From NCBI GenBank assembly GCA_018806915.1, contig JAGKQI010000094.1:372001-436000 (forward strand): a DNA stretch of 64,000 nucleotides, given 5' to 3'. The notes below the pieces were generated by a model, which did no database searches, had not been told where the DNA came from, and saw only the letters and a list, made by a program, of their open reading frames with translations. This DNA comes from Phytophthora colocasiae. Its lineage: Eukaryota; Oomycota; Peronosporomycetes; Peronosporales; Peronosporaceae. Positions within the stretch are counted from its first letter, which is position 1. Each line of letters starts with the position of its first letter. The translations under genes were made by a program, and so were the position numbers. Below are positions 22,151 to 31,979 of this stretch, one piece after another.

Positions 22151-22377
22151 TGTTGTTCGTGGGCAGACGATGTGCAAGCAGCGCACTGTAGGTCAGCTGC
22201 CAGGTGTGGCGATCAGCAGTTGCGCAAGATACCTCTCCCTGGACGACAACACTAGGCGAGGTCTCCCAGGTGATGTGTGTAGAAGTTTGCGCGTTTCCCA
22301 ACTATCCGTATAAATCGAGCTCACTCTGTGATTTGCGTTCGACCGAGAAGACCCTCCCTGTGTTCGTGTTTCCTACA
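22151..22377 (+). repeat. 3' LTR of Copia copy 1
   Basis: 227 bp, preceded by the purine tract GTGGGGGAGG and followed by GTTTC. Confidence 0.93.
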
Positions 22378-23497
22378 GTTTCGCAAGAAATTGCGCTGCG
22401 AGAAGGCTTCTTTTCTTCAGATTTACAGGGTCTTACATACTGCATGGGAACGCAAGCCTGGTGCAAACAGCAAGACAAAACTAATGAAGAGAGTTGCGTT
22501 GACTATGATTTACCTTTCACAAGGCGGAACAATGGACCAAGCCGCGTCTACACTGGGTATTTCTCGATCACGGGCAGTTGTATACATCAACGAGACTTTG
22601 GACCAATTAGCGAAGCTTTCGTCGCGCTACATAGCGATGCCTACAACTGAAGAACTTCCCGATGTTGAGGCCGGGTTTGAGGCTATTGCGGGTTTCCCTG
22701 ATGTCGTGAGTGCGGTCGACGGTACGTTGGTCGCAATTCCACGCCCAAGAGACTTTGAGGGCTGGTACTGTCGGAAAGGATTCCCAGCGGTTAACATCCA
22801 AGCCGTTGTAGACAATAGAGGATATTTTCGATCTATCTCTATACGAGCCGGCTCAAACAACGATCAATCGTTGTGGAACGGCAGTGCAATCAAGAAGAGG
22901 TAAGCTACTTCACATATTTTGAACACTGTAAATGTCTAACGTAATTGGTACTGCCATTTTTCACTTTATATGATGCTGTTGCAGAATATCGTCACTTGTT
23001 CCACCTGGAAAGCATATTCTTGGAGATGCCGGCTACAAAATTTGGGGGCATCTCCTTACACCGTTTTCAGAGATAGATGCTGTGGGGGACAAAAGGATGG
23101 GGTAATACAACAAAATTCACTCCAGGACGCGAATTGCAGTGGAATGCGCGTTTGGCAGATTAAAAAACCGGTTTCGCTTACTTCTGGGAAAACTTGAGCA
23201 AAAGACGTCCGGGCGAATATGCAAAGTGATACTAGGCTGCGTTGTTCTCCATAACATGCTGATTCTGGTAAAAGATCCAGTGGATGTGAATGGGCCGGAC
23301 CCTCTACAAACTCAGGAGCGACCTGTACACGACGAAGATTGGGATAACCCCGAGAGACCACTATCCCACCTATAAGGCTTAAGAAAGAGAGATGATCTTG
23401 CAAACACGTTTTTTTAAGGCTGAAGTAAATAAATTTGAACATTAGGAAGACCATATGCATTCTACACGTATCTGTATTTATACAAGAAATCTGCTTT

Positions 23498-24474
23498 TTA
23501 ACTGCTCTTTTCCAGCAGCTTTTGCAAAAGTTTCGGTTGAAGCTCCTGAAATTGACGTGTTTCCTGTTGCTGAGTCTCAAAGGCACGAGTTTGTTGCTCT
23601 AGGGCCACAGCAAGGGCTCTCAAATTGTCGTCTGCAGGTGGCTGAGTGCTCATTGCCGTTGCAATGGCTGTCATCCCGTTTTCCATAGCCTTAGCAAGTT
23701 GAGTGACAGGCGGGAGCTTTGCTTTTGGCGTCGAATTTTCTGCTACTTCTGTATCTTGAGAGGTTTCTTCAATGGATTCACTGGTATCAGCTAGAACGTC
23801 ACCGCTCAGACCTTCTTTAGATGCAAATGCATCGTTTAGAATTTCCCACAGGCTTGGGTCAAACTCCTTTTGACCAGACGTGTCATTGCCGGTTTTACTC
23901 ATTTCTCGCTTTTCTTTTTGGTAAGGACACTTCAGTTTTCTATACTTCTGGTACACCTATAACAAGGAGAGCAACATTAGACTAGCAGTGCATGAAAACA
24001 ATTCATATAATACGACTTGCTTACCTGGTCCTGGCTGATCACTAGTCCCAAAGACTGTGACAGCACGCTAGCGAAGAACTGCCATGCTAGCGCTTTCTTC
24101 GTCTTCGTGTCGGCCGAATCAATACGCTGCTTCACTTTTCCGTCCGAAAAACGCAGCTTCAGCAGCTCTGAAATCATGTCGTTGCTCCATTTCATCCGTT
24201 TCGGTTCCCTACTTAACTTGCTTTTGCTTTTCCCTTTGCGCACGGAATGTGTCTGATCCTGCTTCGAACTGGAGAACCCAGTTTCGTCTGTGATCGGTTG
24301 ATTGTCTAGAATCTCTTCTAATGGCGCAGCGTCCATTTGAACCAGTTCCGTTGGTACCAGTGGCGTCGAAAGTAAGGTCTGGAAGCGTATACCAGGCGGC
24401 TGGGTGGAAGTCATGAACTCTGCAGTCGTGAGCGGTTGATGCACGGATTGTTGTTGGGAGAGGTCGCTCTGCAT
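23498..24474 (-). CDS. Harbinger Myb/SANT-like accessory protein, two exons
   Basis: Complement of exons 24474-24025 and 23956-23498, giving 302 residues from the ATG at 24474. The 68-bp intron (24024-23957) has GTAAGC at its start and TTATAG at its end and joins ISQDQ to VYQKYRK in frame. Residues 1-95 are low complexity with a basic patch (RKGKSKSKLSREPKR). A Myb/SANT-like trihelix domain follows (KWSNDMISELLKLRF through QDQVYQKYRKLKCPYQKEKRE). The C-terminal half is acidic and then a Gln-rich coiled coil (EQQTRAFETQQQETRQFQEL). In PIF/Harbinger elements such a protein helps the transposase enter the nucleus and bind the ends. The frame is intact, unlike that of the partner transposase. Confidence 0.82.
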
Positions 24475-24660
24475 GGCTAGAAGAGGAATGTATTGTGCTG
24501 GAAGGGGTTTTTCTAGACGAGATAAATGGTCTTGCGGTTGTATAGATACTGGATGGACAGGAGAGGCCCAGAGGAATTACTTGGACAAGCCACAGCACAC
24601 TAAGTCTAACGGCTGGGATCTGAAGTCAAAACTTGAAGTAAACCTAACCATTTGGCGGCT

Positions 24661-24690
24661 AGCACATGTGCTTGTACTTGGACAAGGGCC
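24661..24690 (-). repeat. right terminal inverted repeat of the Harbinger element
   Basis: AGCACATGTGCT then TGTACTTGGACAAGGGCC, the inverse of 17084-17113 with a single mismatch. It is followed by TAA and lies 77 bases from the 3' end of GNAT copy 3. Confidence 0.88.
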
Positions 24691-24767
24691 TAAACCATGA
24701 AAACAATCAGAATGCGATATTCTTTGCTTTATCTTCTGCTTTGTAAACTATTCCATTGACCTCCTAG

Positions 24768-25484
24768 TCATGGTCTGGCATGCGCAAATGGAGCTGTCAA
24801 CTCCGAGAGCTTCAGCTTCTGCTGTCCATTTTCATCAAAATTGTTTGTCTCCAACCAGCGTTCGAAGACGCTTTTCAACCCTCCGCTCCAGTCCTTATCG
24901 ATGATGGAAAACCACGATGTATCGCGGTTGCGGCCTTTGTACACAACTACTTGACGGAAAGTCCCTTCGAAGGTGAACCCGTAGCGAGCAGCAGCATTGC
25001 GTGACGGCACATTGCAGCTATCGCACTTCCACTCGAAGCGACGGTACCCGAGCTGAAAGGCGTTGGCGGCCAGAAGATACATGACTTCCGTTGCCGCGCG
25101 AGTCTTGGCTAGAGCTGGAGAGTAGAAGACGTGGCCCACTTCAATCGCTCCGTTGCTTGGATCAATGCGTAGGTAGGAAATAAACCCCACCGCATGTCCG
25201 TCCACGATGATCGCGTAGAATTGTGGGTCGTGCGAGACATCTACATTTGAGCACCACGTTTCGAACTCCTCCAGGGTTGGAAACGGGCCGTACGGCATGT
25301 ACGTCCAACGAGCACCGCTCGTATCCTTCGACTGAGCCGTCCAAATCTCATGAGCGTGGAGACTTGACTGGAATGGCTCGAGACTACAGTAGCGTCCTTG
25401 CAATGCCTTGTGAGGTGGGAACGACGGAGAACTCCAGTCTTTCAAGGCGAAGCCGACAGGCTGGCCAAACTCGTTGGTAGGCAT
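24768..25484 (-). CDS. GNAT-family N-acetyltransferase, copy 3
   Basis: A 238-residue intact frame from the ATG at 25484, which directly precedes the conserved NEFGQPVGFAL opening. All family motifs are present: ARWTYMPYGPFPTLEEF, FYAIIVDGHAVGFISYLR, AIEVGHVFYS, ATEVMYLLAANAF, RRFEWKCDSCNVPSR, YGFTFEGTFRQVVVY, GRNRDTSWFSIIDKDW and a SELTAPFAHA ending. With copy 1 it is one of two likely functional members here. Removing the Harbinger element would leave it tail to tail with copy 2, and copy 4 lies directly upstream in the same orientation. Cytosolic enzyme with unknown substrate. Confidence 0.92.
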   Translation of the reverse strand: MPTNEFGQPVGFALKDWSSPSFPPHKALQGRYCSLEPFQSSLHAHEIWTAQSKDTSGARWTYMPYGPFPTLEEFETWCSNVDVSHDPQFYAIIVDGHAVGFISYLRIDPSNGAIEVGHVFYSPALAKTRAATEVMYLLAANAFQLGYRRFEWKCDSCNVPSRNAAARYGFTFEGTFRQVVVYKGRNRDTSWFSIIDKDWSGGLKSVFERWLETNNFDENGQQKLKLSELTAPFAHARP

Positions 25485-25510
25485 CAGGAATGATCAAAGT
25501 GTGATGAAGA

Positions 25511-25530
25511 GGGATGAATTGGAAATGAAA
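25511..25530 (-). promoter_or_regulatory. oomycete initiator-like sequence upstream of GNAT copy 3
   Basis: The minus strand reads TTTCATTTCCAATTCATCCC about 27-46 bases before the ATG. It fits the oomycete initiator core TCATTYY followed by a CAATT-type flanking element. Confidence 0.5.
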
Positions 25531-25645
25531 TAGCCTTTGCAGATGATTGAAACTACCTACCACTGGTATGCTACCAGTAGATTTTTCCTGACTACAGTAA
25601 AATGTGCGTAAACTTGTCTGTCTTGTGAGGTCGTCTACTTTTCAA

Positions 25646-26344
25646 CCACCGTCACGTGAACGAATGGGGCCGTGAGCGTCGATAGCTTCAGCTTTTGCTG
25701 ACCATTTTCATCGAATTACCAGTGTTTAACCAGCGTTCGAAGGAATCTCCGTTCCAATCCTTGTCGATGATTGAGAACCACGACGTGTCACGGTTGCGGC
25801 CTTGGTACACGATGAGCTGGCGGAAGGTCCCTTCAAACGTGAATTCGTAGCGAGCAGCAGCTTTACGTGATGGCACGTTGAGGCTGTCGCACTTCCACTC
25901 ATAACGACGATAACCGAGATTAAAGGCATTGGCTACAAGGAGATACATCGCTTCAGTTGCAGCGCAGGTCTTGGACAGACAGGACGAGTAGTAGATATGG
26001 CCGATCTCGATGACGCCGTGGCTCGGCTCGATCCGACGGTAGGCGGTAACACCAACGGCTTGGCCGTTTACCATAATGGCGTAGAACTGCGGGTCGTGAG
26101 AGTGTTCTCCCTCCTGACACCATTTCTCAAACTCGACGAAGGTTGGGAAGGGACCACCAGGTAAATACGTCCAACGAACGAGGTCTTGAGCATGGTGGTC
26201 TGCCTTCAGTGGTTCGACTTGGCAGTAGCATCCAGTCAATGTCTTGTGGAGAGAGCGTTCCAGTTTGGCATTGCAAAACCAACTGGTTGGTGTCGCCTGA
26301 GCTTGACATCTACACACGAACAGAAATTGAGATGAAAGCTTCAC
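25646..26344 (-). pseudogene. GNAT acetyltransferase copy 4, decayed
   Basis: About 220 codons related to copy 3 but damaged at several points. The conserved start segment is scrambled by frame changes, and no ATG lies at the expected place (the open frame begins at a GTG). About 14 residues are missing before RWTYLPGGPFPTFVEF (the text reads HAQDLVRWTY). A one-base loss near 25715 throws the C-terminus out of frame, although QQKLKLS and the TAPFVHVT ending are still readable in the next frame. The middle part (ATEAMYLLVANAF, RRYEWKCDSLNVPSR, GRNRDTSWFSIIDKDW) is well kept, so inactivation is not ancient. Upstream (26322-26338, minus) TTCATCTCAATTTCTG still resembles an initiator. Confidence 0.85.
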
Positions 26345-26538
26345 TGGGTAGACAGAGTAACAGGTTACCTGATCGGTATTTGATGTGAAAATTGAAAGTG
26401 ATTCTTGAATTTAGTCGTTCACAATGATTAAGAGGAAAAATGATTCGAAAGTCAGCAAAATACGATCCTGATGTTATGGCGTGGTCGTAGCGAACTCCTT
26501 GCAGTTAGGCGATGCCTGCACTTCACGTTGAGATCAGC
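26345..26538. other. spacer between GNAT copy 4 and the RXLR-like gene
   Basis: About 190 bases with no ORF of note. Confidence 0.4.
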
Positions 26539-26823
26539 TTAGAAATTGCGCAGTCTGCGTGTCTGCTCTCGTTTCCGCCAGAAGAAAAACGTTTTCACGA
26601 ACCAAGCCTTGAAATTCTCCCACGCGTGTGAGTTGCTGTGGTCAGTGCCAGTTGCTGGTCCACCAAACTTCCTTTCCTCTTGGTCCGCAGTGAAGCCTAG
26701 CAAAAGACGAGAATCCGGAGTCACCACACCATTCTTGGTATCCCTAGTAGTCTCGAAGCCTTCCGTAACTACAGCCAGCATGAGCACAAAGCTTAAAACG
26801 CTCGACACATTCGTCCAACGCAT
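26539..26823 (-). CDS. short secreted RXLR-like effector candidate with variant RLLL motif
   Basis: A 94-residue protein from the ATG at 26823. Residues 1-22 form a signal peptide (VLSFVLMLAVVTEG). RLLL at residues 39-42 stands where RXLR is expected, and QEER at 48-51 fits the dEER motif at the usual distance. The C-terminal 40 residues are Trp/Phe/Arg-rich (WENFKAWFVKTFFFWRKRE). RXLR proteins of plant-infecting oomycetes are secreted and act in host cells. The fourth residue of the motif is Leu instead of Arg, and the effector domain is very short, so it may be a degenerate member or a small secreted protein unrelated to the family. The frame is intact. Confidence 0.6.
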   Translation of the reverse strand: MRWTNVSSVLSFVLMLAVVTEGFETTRDTKNGVVTPDSRLLLGFTADQEERKFGGPATGTDHSNSHAWENFKAWFVKTFFFWRKREQTRRLRNF

Positions 26824-27045
26824 GAAAGTGGCCTCAGATGTTGCTTGACGGCAGAAAATCGCGAACTGGACAATGTGGAGTTGGCAGGGGGATAACTTTC
26901 TGTGTGGTTCTGTGCTGTCGGAATTCCGAGATGATGAGTCAGTCGACCGTATCCCACGCGATACCAGACTGGGCTTTGCAATACGAACTACAACGTGTGT
27001 GAGTCGTGCATGACATGCCGAATTTCGGACACAAAGAGCGAATTA
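26824..27045. other. spacer up to the MITE
   Basis: About 220 bases; short ORFs only, no recognised feature beyond the probable promoter of the RXLR-like gene. Confidence 0.35.
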
Positions 27046-27453
27046 CCGAATAATACTTCTCCGATCCGACAACTTGTCCGATCCGACACCTCGCCTTTGG
27101 CCAATCAAACAGAGCCATTTTCAAAGTTGGCCTATAGCCTGCAACTACTTGTCCGATCCGACAGTCCCGCAGACGGACACTCATTCCAACTGTTTACTGA
27201 CCATTTTCCGCAAATCACTTCTTCGATTGGTTGAATATTATTTATAATAGCTGTAAACTTTGCTTTGCCGATTCTATTGGATAAAACAGAATTTTGTAAT
27301 GAACAAAGGATAGTGATGATGCTGTAGATAGGATGTCAACTTGACAGAGTAGGCGGCTTAACGGCTATGCACGGCAGATTGAACTTTGAACACGTCTTTG
27401 CATTTTGAACCTCACCTGCAGGTCGGGTGTCGGATCGGAGAAGTATTATTCGG
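27046..27453. mobile_element. Tc1/mariner-type MITE with TA target site
   Basis: A 408-bp non-coding unit with 26-bp perfect terminal inverted repeats (27046-27071 and 27428-27453, starting CCGAATAATACTTCTCCGAT). TA dinucleotides lie immediately outside both ends (27044-27045 and 27454-27455), as expected for a mariner-like element. The subterminal motif CTTGTCCGATCCGACA recurs twice in the left half. No transposase is encoded. Confidence 0.85.
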
Positions 27454-27637
27454 TATGACATTTTCAAAGTGAGTTGCGAAGAGAGTTTATTAAAGCAAGC
27501 AGTTCCTCGAGCTCATTTCTTTGTTCTAATTGCCTCACTGGGAGCTCAGTACGCTTCAGCCCCCCAGCACCAACCATTGGTCTTGTTGGTGAAGGTCGCT
27601 GTTGATGCGCAGTTGCATAACATGTACATCTGGAAGA
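27454..27637 (-). other. possible distal end of the decayed antisense Gypsy relic
   Basis: This 184-base stretch lies between the MITE and Copia copy 2. An antisense frame ends in a helical QLEQRNELEELLALINSLRNSL sequence, which would follow the chromodomain side of the relic at 31980-33660 if the Copia were removed. No domain is recognised, so the link rests on position only. Confidence 0.3.
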
Positions 27638-27903
27638 TGTTGAAGTCATGCACACTGTCACAGATTGTGAGCTGTACATAAAGGCAACTTGCCTAAGAGT
27701 GATGATCAGTCACAGATTGTGAGCTGTACATAAAGGCAACTTGCCTAAGAGTGATGATCAGTGAAAATTCCAGAATGACTTGAGGACATTCTAGTGTTCT
27801 AGAAGGCATAGCACAAGTGTAGGAACAGCAAAACACACTTTTGGTAAATACAACCACTTTCCATTTTACACTGCATCGCACAAGAGAGTTTAAGAGCGTT
27901 TTA
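27638..27903 (+). repeat. 5' LTR of Copia copy 2 with 52-bp tandem duplication
   Basis: A 52-bp unit beginning TCACAGATTGTGAGCTGTAC is present twice (27658-27709 and 27710-27761). The 3' LTR has it once. Confidence 0.92.
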
Positions 27904-27907
27904 GGTT

Positions 27908-29107
27908 ATGAGCCCAAACACGCTGGGTCCGAACGACGTCCTGCGAGAGGATAACTATTTCCTCTGGGAATTCAACTGCCGAATGGCACTTGCAAGGAAG
28001 GACCTGCTGGACCACGTTGAGATGAAGCCAGAGGATGCAGCTAAACGGGAGACCGAGGCGTGGAAAGCCGCCGATTTCAAGGCGTTGGCTGTCATCTCTA
28101 AGTTACTAAGTCCAGTGTACCAGTCCATGATCCGTGATTCTAAGTCTGCTAAGGAAGCGTGGGAAATGCTGCGAGAATTCTTCGTCAAACAGAATTTGCA
28201 TAATCGCGTTACGCTTCGCAAGAAACTACATGAGTTTCAGATGCCGTCGGGAGGAGACTTAATGGACCATATGCTGAAATTTGACGATCTCTGCTTGAGG
28301 TTGTCTGCCGTTGGTGACCAACTGAGTGACGATGAAAAGTTGGTGATACTACTTGGAAGCCTGTCGAGCGAATATGATGCCATGGTGAAGATAATTGAGG
28401 CTCACTCGTCGGTGACACTAATGGATGCTAAAGAAATGCTCCGTCGAGAATCCGAGACTCTCAAGAAACGAGAAACGCAAGAAGAGGCTTTTAATGCATC
28501 TGCACGTGGAGGAAATGGGGGTAAACGACGCTTCAACAACGGCAGGGGACGTGGCCGTGGAAGCCAACATGGACGTGGTCAGAATAGTGGTCGTGGTGGT
28601 CAACGGGGTCAATACGGTGGTTCGTTTAGGAGTAGCGGGGCTACTCGGTTTAATGGACAATGTTTCGAATGCAAGCAGTATGGACATAAGCGTCATGAGT
28701 GTCCAAAGAAGAACAACGAAGGTGATTCGGATGAGGTTGTGTTCGCTGCGACGAAAGGGACTACGACATCGCGGTTGTTGGACAGTGGCGCTAGCGCACA
28801 TATGACATTCAGTCGCGGTGATTTCATTGAGTTTCGTCCGCTTGAATCGCCTATTGACATTGTTGTTGCTAGTGGCCAACGTCTACGTGCTATAGGAGTC
28901 GGTACCGTTCGCTTCCAGGGTGACGGATGCCGAGTGATCAAGGTCACGGAAGTTCTATTAGTACCCGAACTGGACAGACGCTTGCTGTCCATTCCCTCAT
29001 TGGTGGCGAGAGGGGCATCTGTCGGATTTTCTGGTGATGGGTGCACTATCAGTTTCGACGGGAATTTAGTTGCGCATGTGGAGAAGCGGGATAAGCTATT
29101 TGTGTGA
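27908..29107 (+). CDS. gag: Copia copy 2 gag and protease
   Basis: A 399-codon open frame with its ATG four bases after the LTR. It has the UBN2-type gag domain (DNYFLWEFNCRMAL, AKEAWEMLREFFVKQN, LLGSLSSEYDAMV), an Arg/Gly-rich segment, one CCHC knuckle (CFECKQYGHKRHEC) and the protease motif RLLDSGASAHMTF. The frame ends at TGA (29105-29107), and the integrase frame continues in the same register after it. The stop follows Phe-Val and probably replaced a sense codon. Gag itself is intact. Confidence 0.85.
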   Translation: MSPNTLGPNDVLREDNYFLWEFNCRMALARKDLLDHVEMKPEDAAKRETEAWKAADFKALAVISKLLSPVYQSMIRDSKSAKEAWEMLREFFVKQNLHNRVTLRKKLHEFQMPSGGDLMDHMLKFDDLCLRLSAVGDQLSDDEKLVILLGSLSSEYDAMVKIIEAHSSVTLMDAKEMLRRESETLKKRETQEEAFNASARGGNGGKRRFNNGRGRGRGSQHGRGQNSGRGGQRGQYGGSFRSSGATRFNGQCFECKQYGHKRHECPKKNNEGDSDEVVFAATKGTTTSRLLDSGASAHMTFSRGDFIEFRPLESPIDIVVASGQRLRAIGVGTVRFQGDGCRVIKVTEVLLVPELDRRLLSIPSLVARGASVGFSGDGCTISFDGNLVAHVEKRDKLFV

Positions 29108-29577
29108 GATGTCGTGGCGTCGACAGAAACGAATATTGACCAAGTAGTCGCAGCATCAGCGGGAGAATCCTCGGAATCCCTATGGCACGAACGTCTGGGT
29201 CATGTGTCGAAGAAGAAGATGGTTCTGGTGTCACGTGCTGCGACGGGTGTTCCGGAGTTCTCAAGAAGTAAAGCAGCAGAAGAACAAGCGCCATGCACAG
29301 GCTGTGTTTGTGGGAAAATGACTGTGAGTCCCTTTTCGAAGCAGTCCGGAAATGTAGTGAAGACTCATGGTCTATTGGACATCGTGCATTCTGACGTTAT
29401 GGGTCCGATGAAGCCTTTGTCAAAAGGGGGAGCGAAATATGTACTTACATTCGTTGATGACTACTCGCGTTTTGTCCATGTGTACCTTATTAAGGCGAAG
29501 TCCGACGTTTTCGCCAAGTTCAAGGAGTACAAGGGTATCACACAGTGGTTCACGTCTCCAAACAAGATCACTTGGTG
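29108..29577 (+). pseudogene. Copia copy 2 integrase N-terminal remnant
   Basis: In frame with gag after the TGA. It has the zinc-binding part (LWHERLGHVSKKKMV, then CTGCVCGKM) and the start of the core with the first Asp (DIVHSDVMGPM) up to FAKFKEYKG. The segment with the second Asp and the Glu is missing: the text jumps to the linker before RT and ends at a stop at 29577. An internal deletion of the integrase core therefore makes the element unable to integrate alone. Confidence 0.85.
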
Positions 29578-31854
29578 ATTGACGATGATGAGAACCCAGA
29601 GCATCCAAATTCATTTTCTGGAAGTAATGAGGACGTTGAAATGGTCGAAGATGCTAGTGGCCCTGTCGACATGGAGATTGACTACGCTCCAGAACGGTCA
29701 CCTCAAGTACAGGGTGGTGATAATGTGTTGTCTCGTAGAGGGGGAGATGGAAGCCCTGCACCAGTACCGTCACAGTCGGGTGCTCGATCTACTCAACAAC
29801 GCATACTCCCGCCATCATATCAATCATCAGAAGTAATCCCGTCGTCATTTCGTCAGTTTACGCGTTATGGAGATCTTCCACGAAGTGACAATCTGGTATT
29901 TGGACCAACTAGAGCTCGTCAACTTCGGATTTCCTCTCAGCAACAGCCACATCTGCTGGAAGCAAGTTCACCGCGCGCTGGTTTACAGACATCGCCAAGT
30001 TACCCCGCGTTACCGCCTAATCAAGATCCGACAACTCAAGATGAGAACGGACCGCTGCTACTGGAGAACGGCGAGAGCCGCAACAATAACACATCTACAG
30101 ATGGCTACAGTTCAGATGGAAGTATTGGTGAGCCTGACTCCAAACGTCCACGAATCGATGATGGATACGAGATTGCTCATGCTGCTGCTGAAGCTGTTCC
30201 TAACTCTTACAAGGAGGCGATGAAATCTTCTGAAGCCGACAAATGGAGAGAAGCTTGTCGAGCTGAAATTCGAGCGCATGTTCGGAACCACACGTGGGAT
30301 TTAGTGTATCGACCACAAGGAGCACGGGTCATCGGCCATAAGTGGGTCTTTGCACTCAAACGAGATGAACATGGCAACATCATCAGGTACAAGGCGCGAT
30401 TGGTTGCTCTTGGATGCTTTCAAACATTTGGAGTTGATTATACGATGACCTACTCGCCTGTTGCAAGCCTCAACACCGTGCGAGTTTTCTTGGCTCTTTG
30501 TTGCCAACTTGGATATGTGGTGAAGCAATATGACGTTGAAACTGCGTTTCTGAATGGCGATCTAGAGGAGGAAGTGTACATGACGATACCAGAAGGAATC
30601 CGAGTCCAAGATGGTATGGTGTGCCGACTTCACCGAAGTCTTTACGGTCTAAAACAGGCTGCTGCGGTTTGGCACAAAACGATTCGCCGGGTGTTCATTT
30701 CGATGGGATTCACACAATGCCGATCGTATCCTTGTCTGTTTGTTCGCGTCGGGTCCAATGGCGCAGTCTTCGTTGTGCTGTATGTCGATGACCTGCTAAT
30801 TGGCTGTGCGGACCCAGTGGAGGCGTCGAGCATTGCGACGAATTTGAGTGCTCACTTTCGACTGAAATCTCTAGGAGATGCACGCTTCATCCTCGGAATG
30901 GAGGTGCAGTATGATATTAGGAAGGGGGAGCTGTTCGTCCGGCAGGCGCAATATATCTCAAGAATGCTCCAAAGATTTGGACAAGATGAAGCGTTTGCAG
31001 TTCGAAATCCGTGTATTATTGGCCAAGAGCTACGTGCAAGCGGTGATCACCCACGCCTGGATGCCAAGAAGCCTTATCGCGAATTAATTGGGTCATTACT
31101 ATATGTGGCAAATGCTACCCGACCTGATATTTGCGTTGCGGTCAGTATGCTGTCTCAATACCTCGAAGATTCACGTGAAATGCATTGGAAGGCTGCGGTC
31201 CGCGTATTGCGCTACCTTAAAGGGACTGCTCATAATGGGATCCAGTACAAGCGGGAACACAAGTTCAAAATGCAGGCATTTAGCGAAGCCAATTGGGGAA
31301 GCGACTTGGCTACTCGACGTTCAACGTCTGGAGTTTTGGTGCAAATATGTGGTGGTCCTGTTGTGTTCAAGGCGAAGAAACAAACGACAGTCGCGCTATC
31401 TTCAGCTGAGGCTGAATACATGGCACTCGCGGTCACGGTGCAAGAGGTGTTATGGGCGCGACAGTTGCTAAAGGAGATGTCTGTGAAGGTTTCTGGTGCG
31501 ACCAAGGTTATGGTGGACAACAAAGCCGCGATAAGCATGGCAATCAACAGTGGATATACTCCACGTGCTAAACACATCGACCTTCGCGTGCACTTTATCC
31601 GAGACCATGTTGAAAAACAAGATATCGCCGTTGAGCACGTGAAATCTACGCTCCAGTTAGCTGATTATCTGACGAAGCCTCTTCCTACTCCCCAATTTGC
31701 TACACTAGTAAAATTGAGTGGTGTCGTGGCAACGAACAAGGAGTGCAAGTTGAGGGGGAGTGTTGAAGTCATGCACACTGTCACAGATTGTGAGCTGTAC
31801 ATAAAGGCAACTTGCCTAAGAGTGATGATCAGTGAACATTCCAGAATGACTTGA
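29578..31854 (+). pseudogene. Copia copy 2 reverse transcriptase and RNase H
   Basis: This is the long frame that starts within the integrase remnant (29545) in another register and stays open to 31854, inside the 3' LTR. It begins with an acidic, Ser/Pro-rich linker. RT follows, with WREACRAEIRAHVRNHTWDL, ARLVALGCFQTFGVDY, YSPVASLNTVRVFLAL, YGLKQAAAVWHKTI and VLYVDDLLIGCA. RNase H has LSSAEAEYMAL, DNKAAISMA, KHIDLRVHFIRD and LADYLTKPLP. The first RNase H Asp appears replaced by Glu (FSEANWGSD, normally SDADW-like). The domain is otherwise well kept but cut off from gag and integrase. Confidence 0.85.
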
Positions 31855-31974
31855 GGACATTCTAGTGTTTTAGAAGGCATAGCACAAGTGTAGGAACAGC
31901 AAAACACACTTTTGGTAAATACAACCACTTTCCATTTTACACTGCATCGCACAAGAGAGTTTAAGAGCGTTTTC
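31761..31974 (+). repeat. 3' LTR of Copia copy 2
   Basis: About 214 bp with a single copy of the 52-bp unit. It is followed by GAAGA. Confidence 0.92.
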
Positions 31975-31979
31975 GAAGA

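Larger units (their letters stand above)
27638..31974 (+). mobile_element. Copia (Ty1-like) retrotransposon, copy 2, defective, target duplication GAAGA
   Basis: About 4.34 kb bounded by LTRs starting TGTTGAAGTC (27638 and 31761) and flanked by GAAGA (27633-27637 and 31975-31979). The last LTR base is uncertain. The 5' LTR is 52 bp longer because of an internal tandem duplication, and the LTRs differ by at least two substitutions. Directly after the 5' LTR comes GGTTATGAGCCCAA, resembling the internal initiator-tRNA primer site used by Drosophila copia. The purine tract TTGAGGGGGAG precedes the 3' LTR. Pol has lost most of the integrase core. Confidence 0.93.

Noticed and set aside
24691..24767. 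Shared motif downstream of GNAT copies 2 and 3 as a conserved 3' regulatory element
   Set aside because: The motif is the terminal inverted repeat of one Harbinger element seen at its two ends, so its place near both genes comes from a single insertion.
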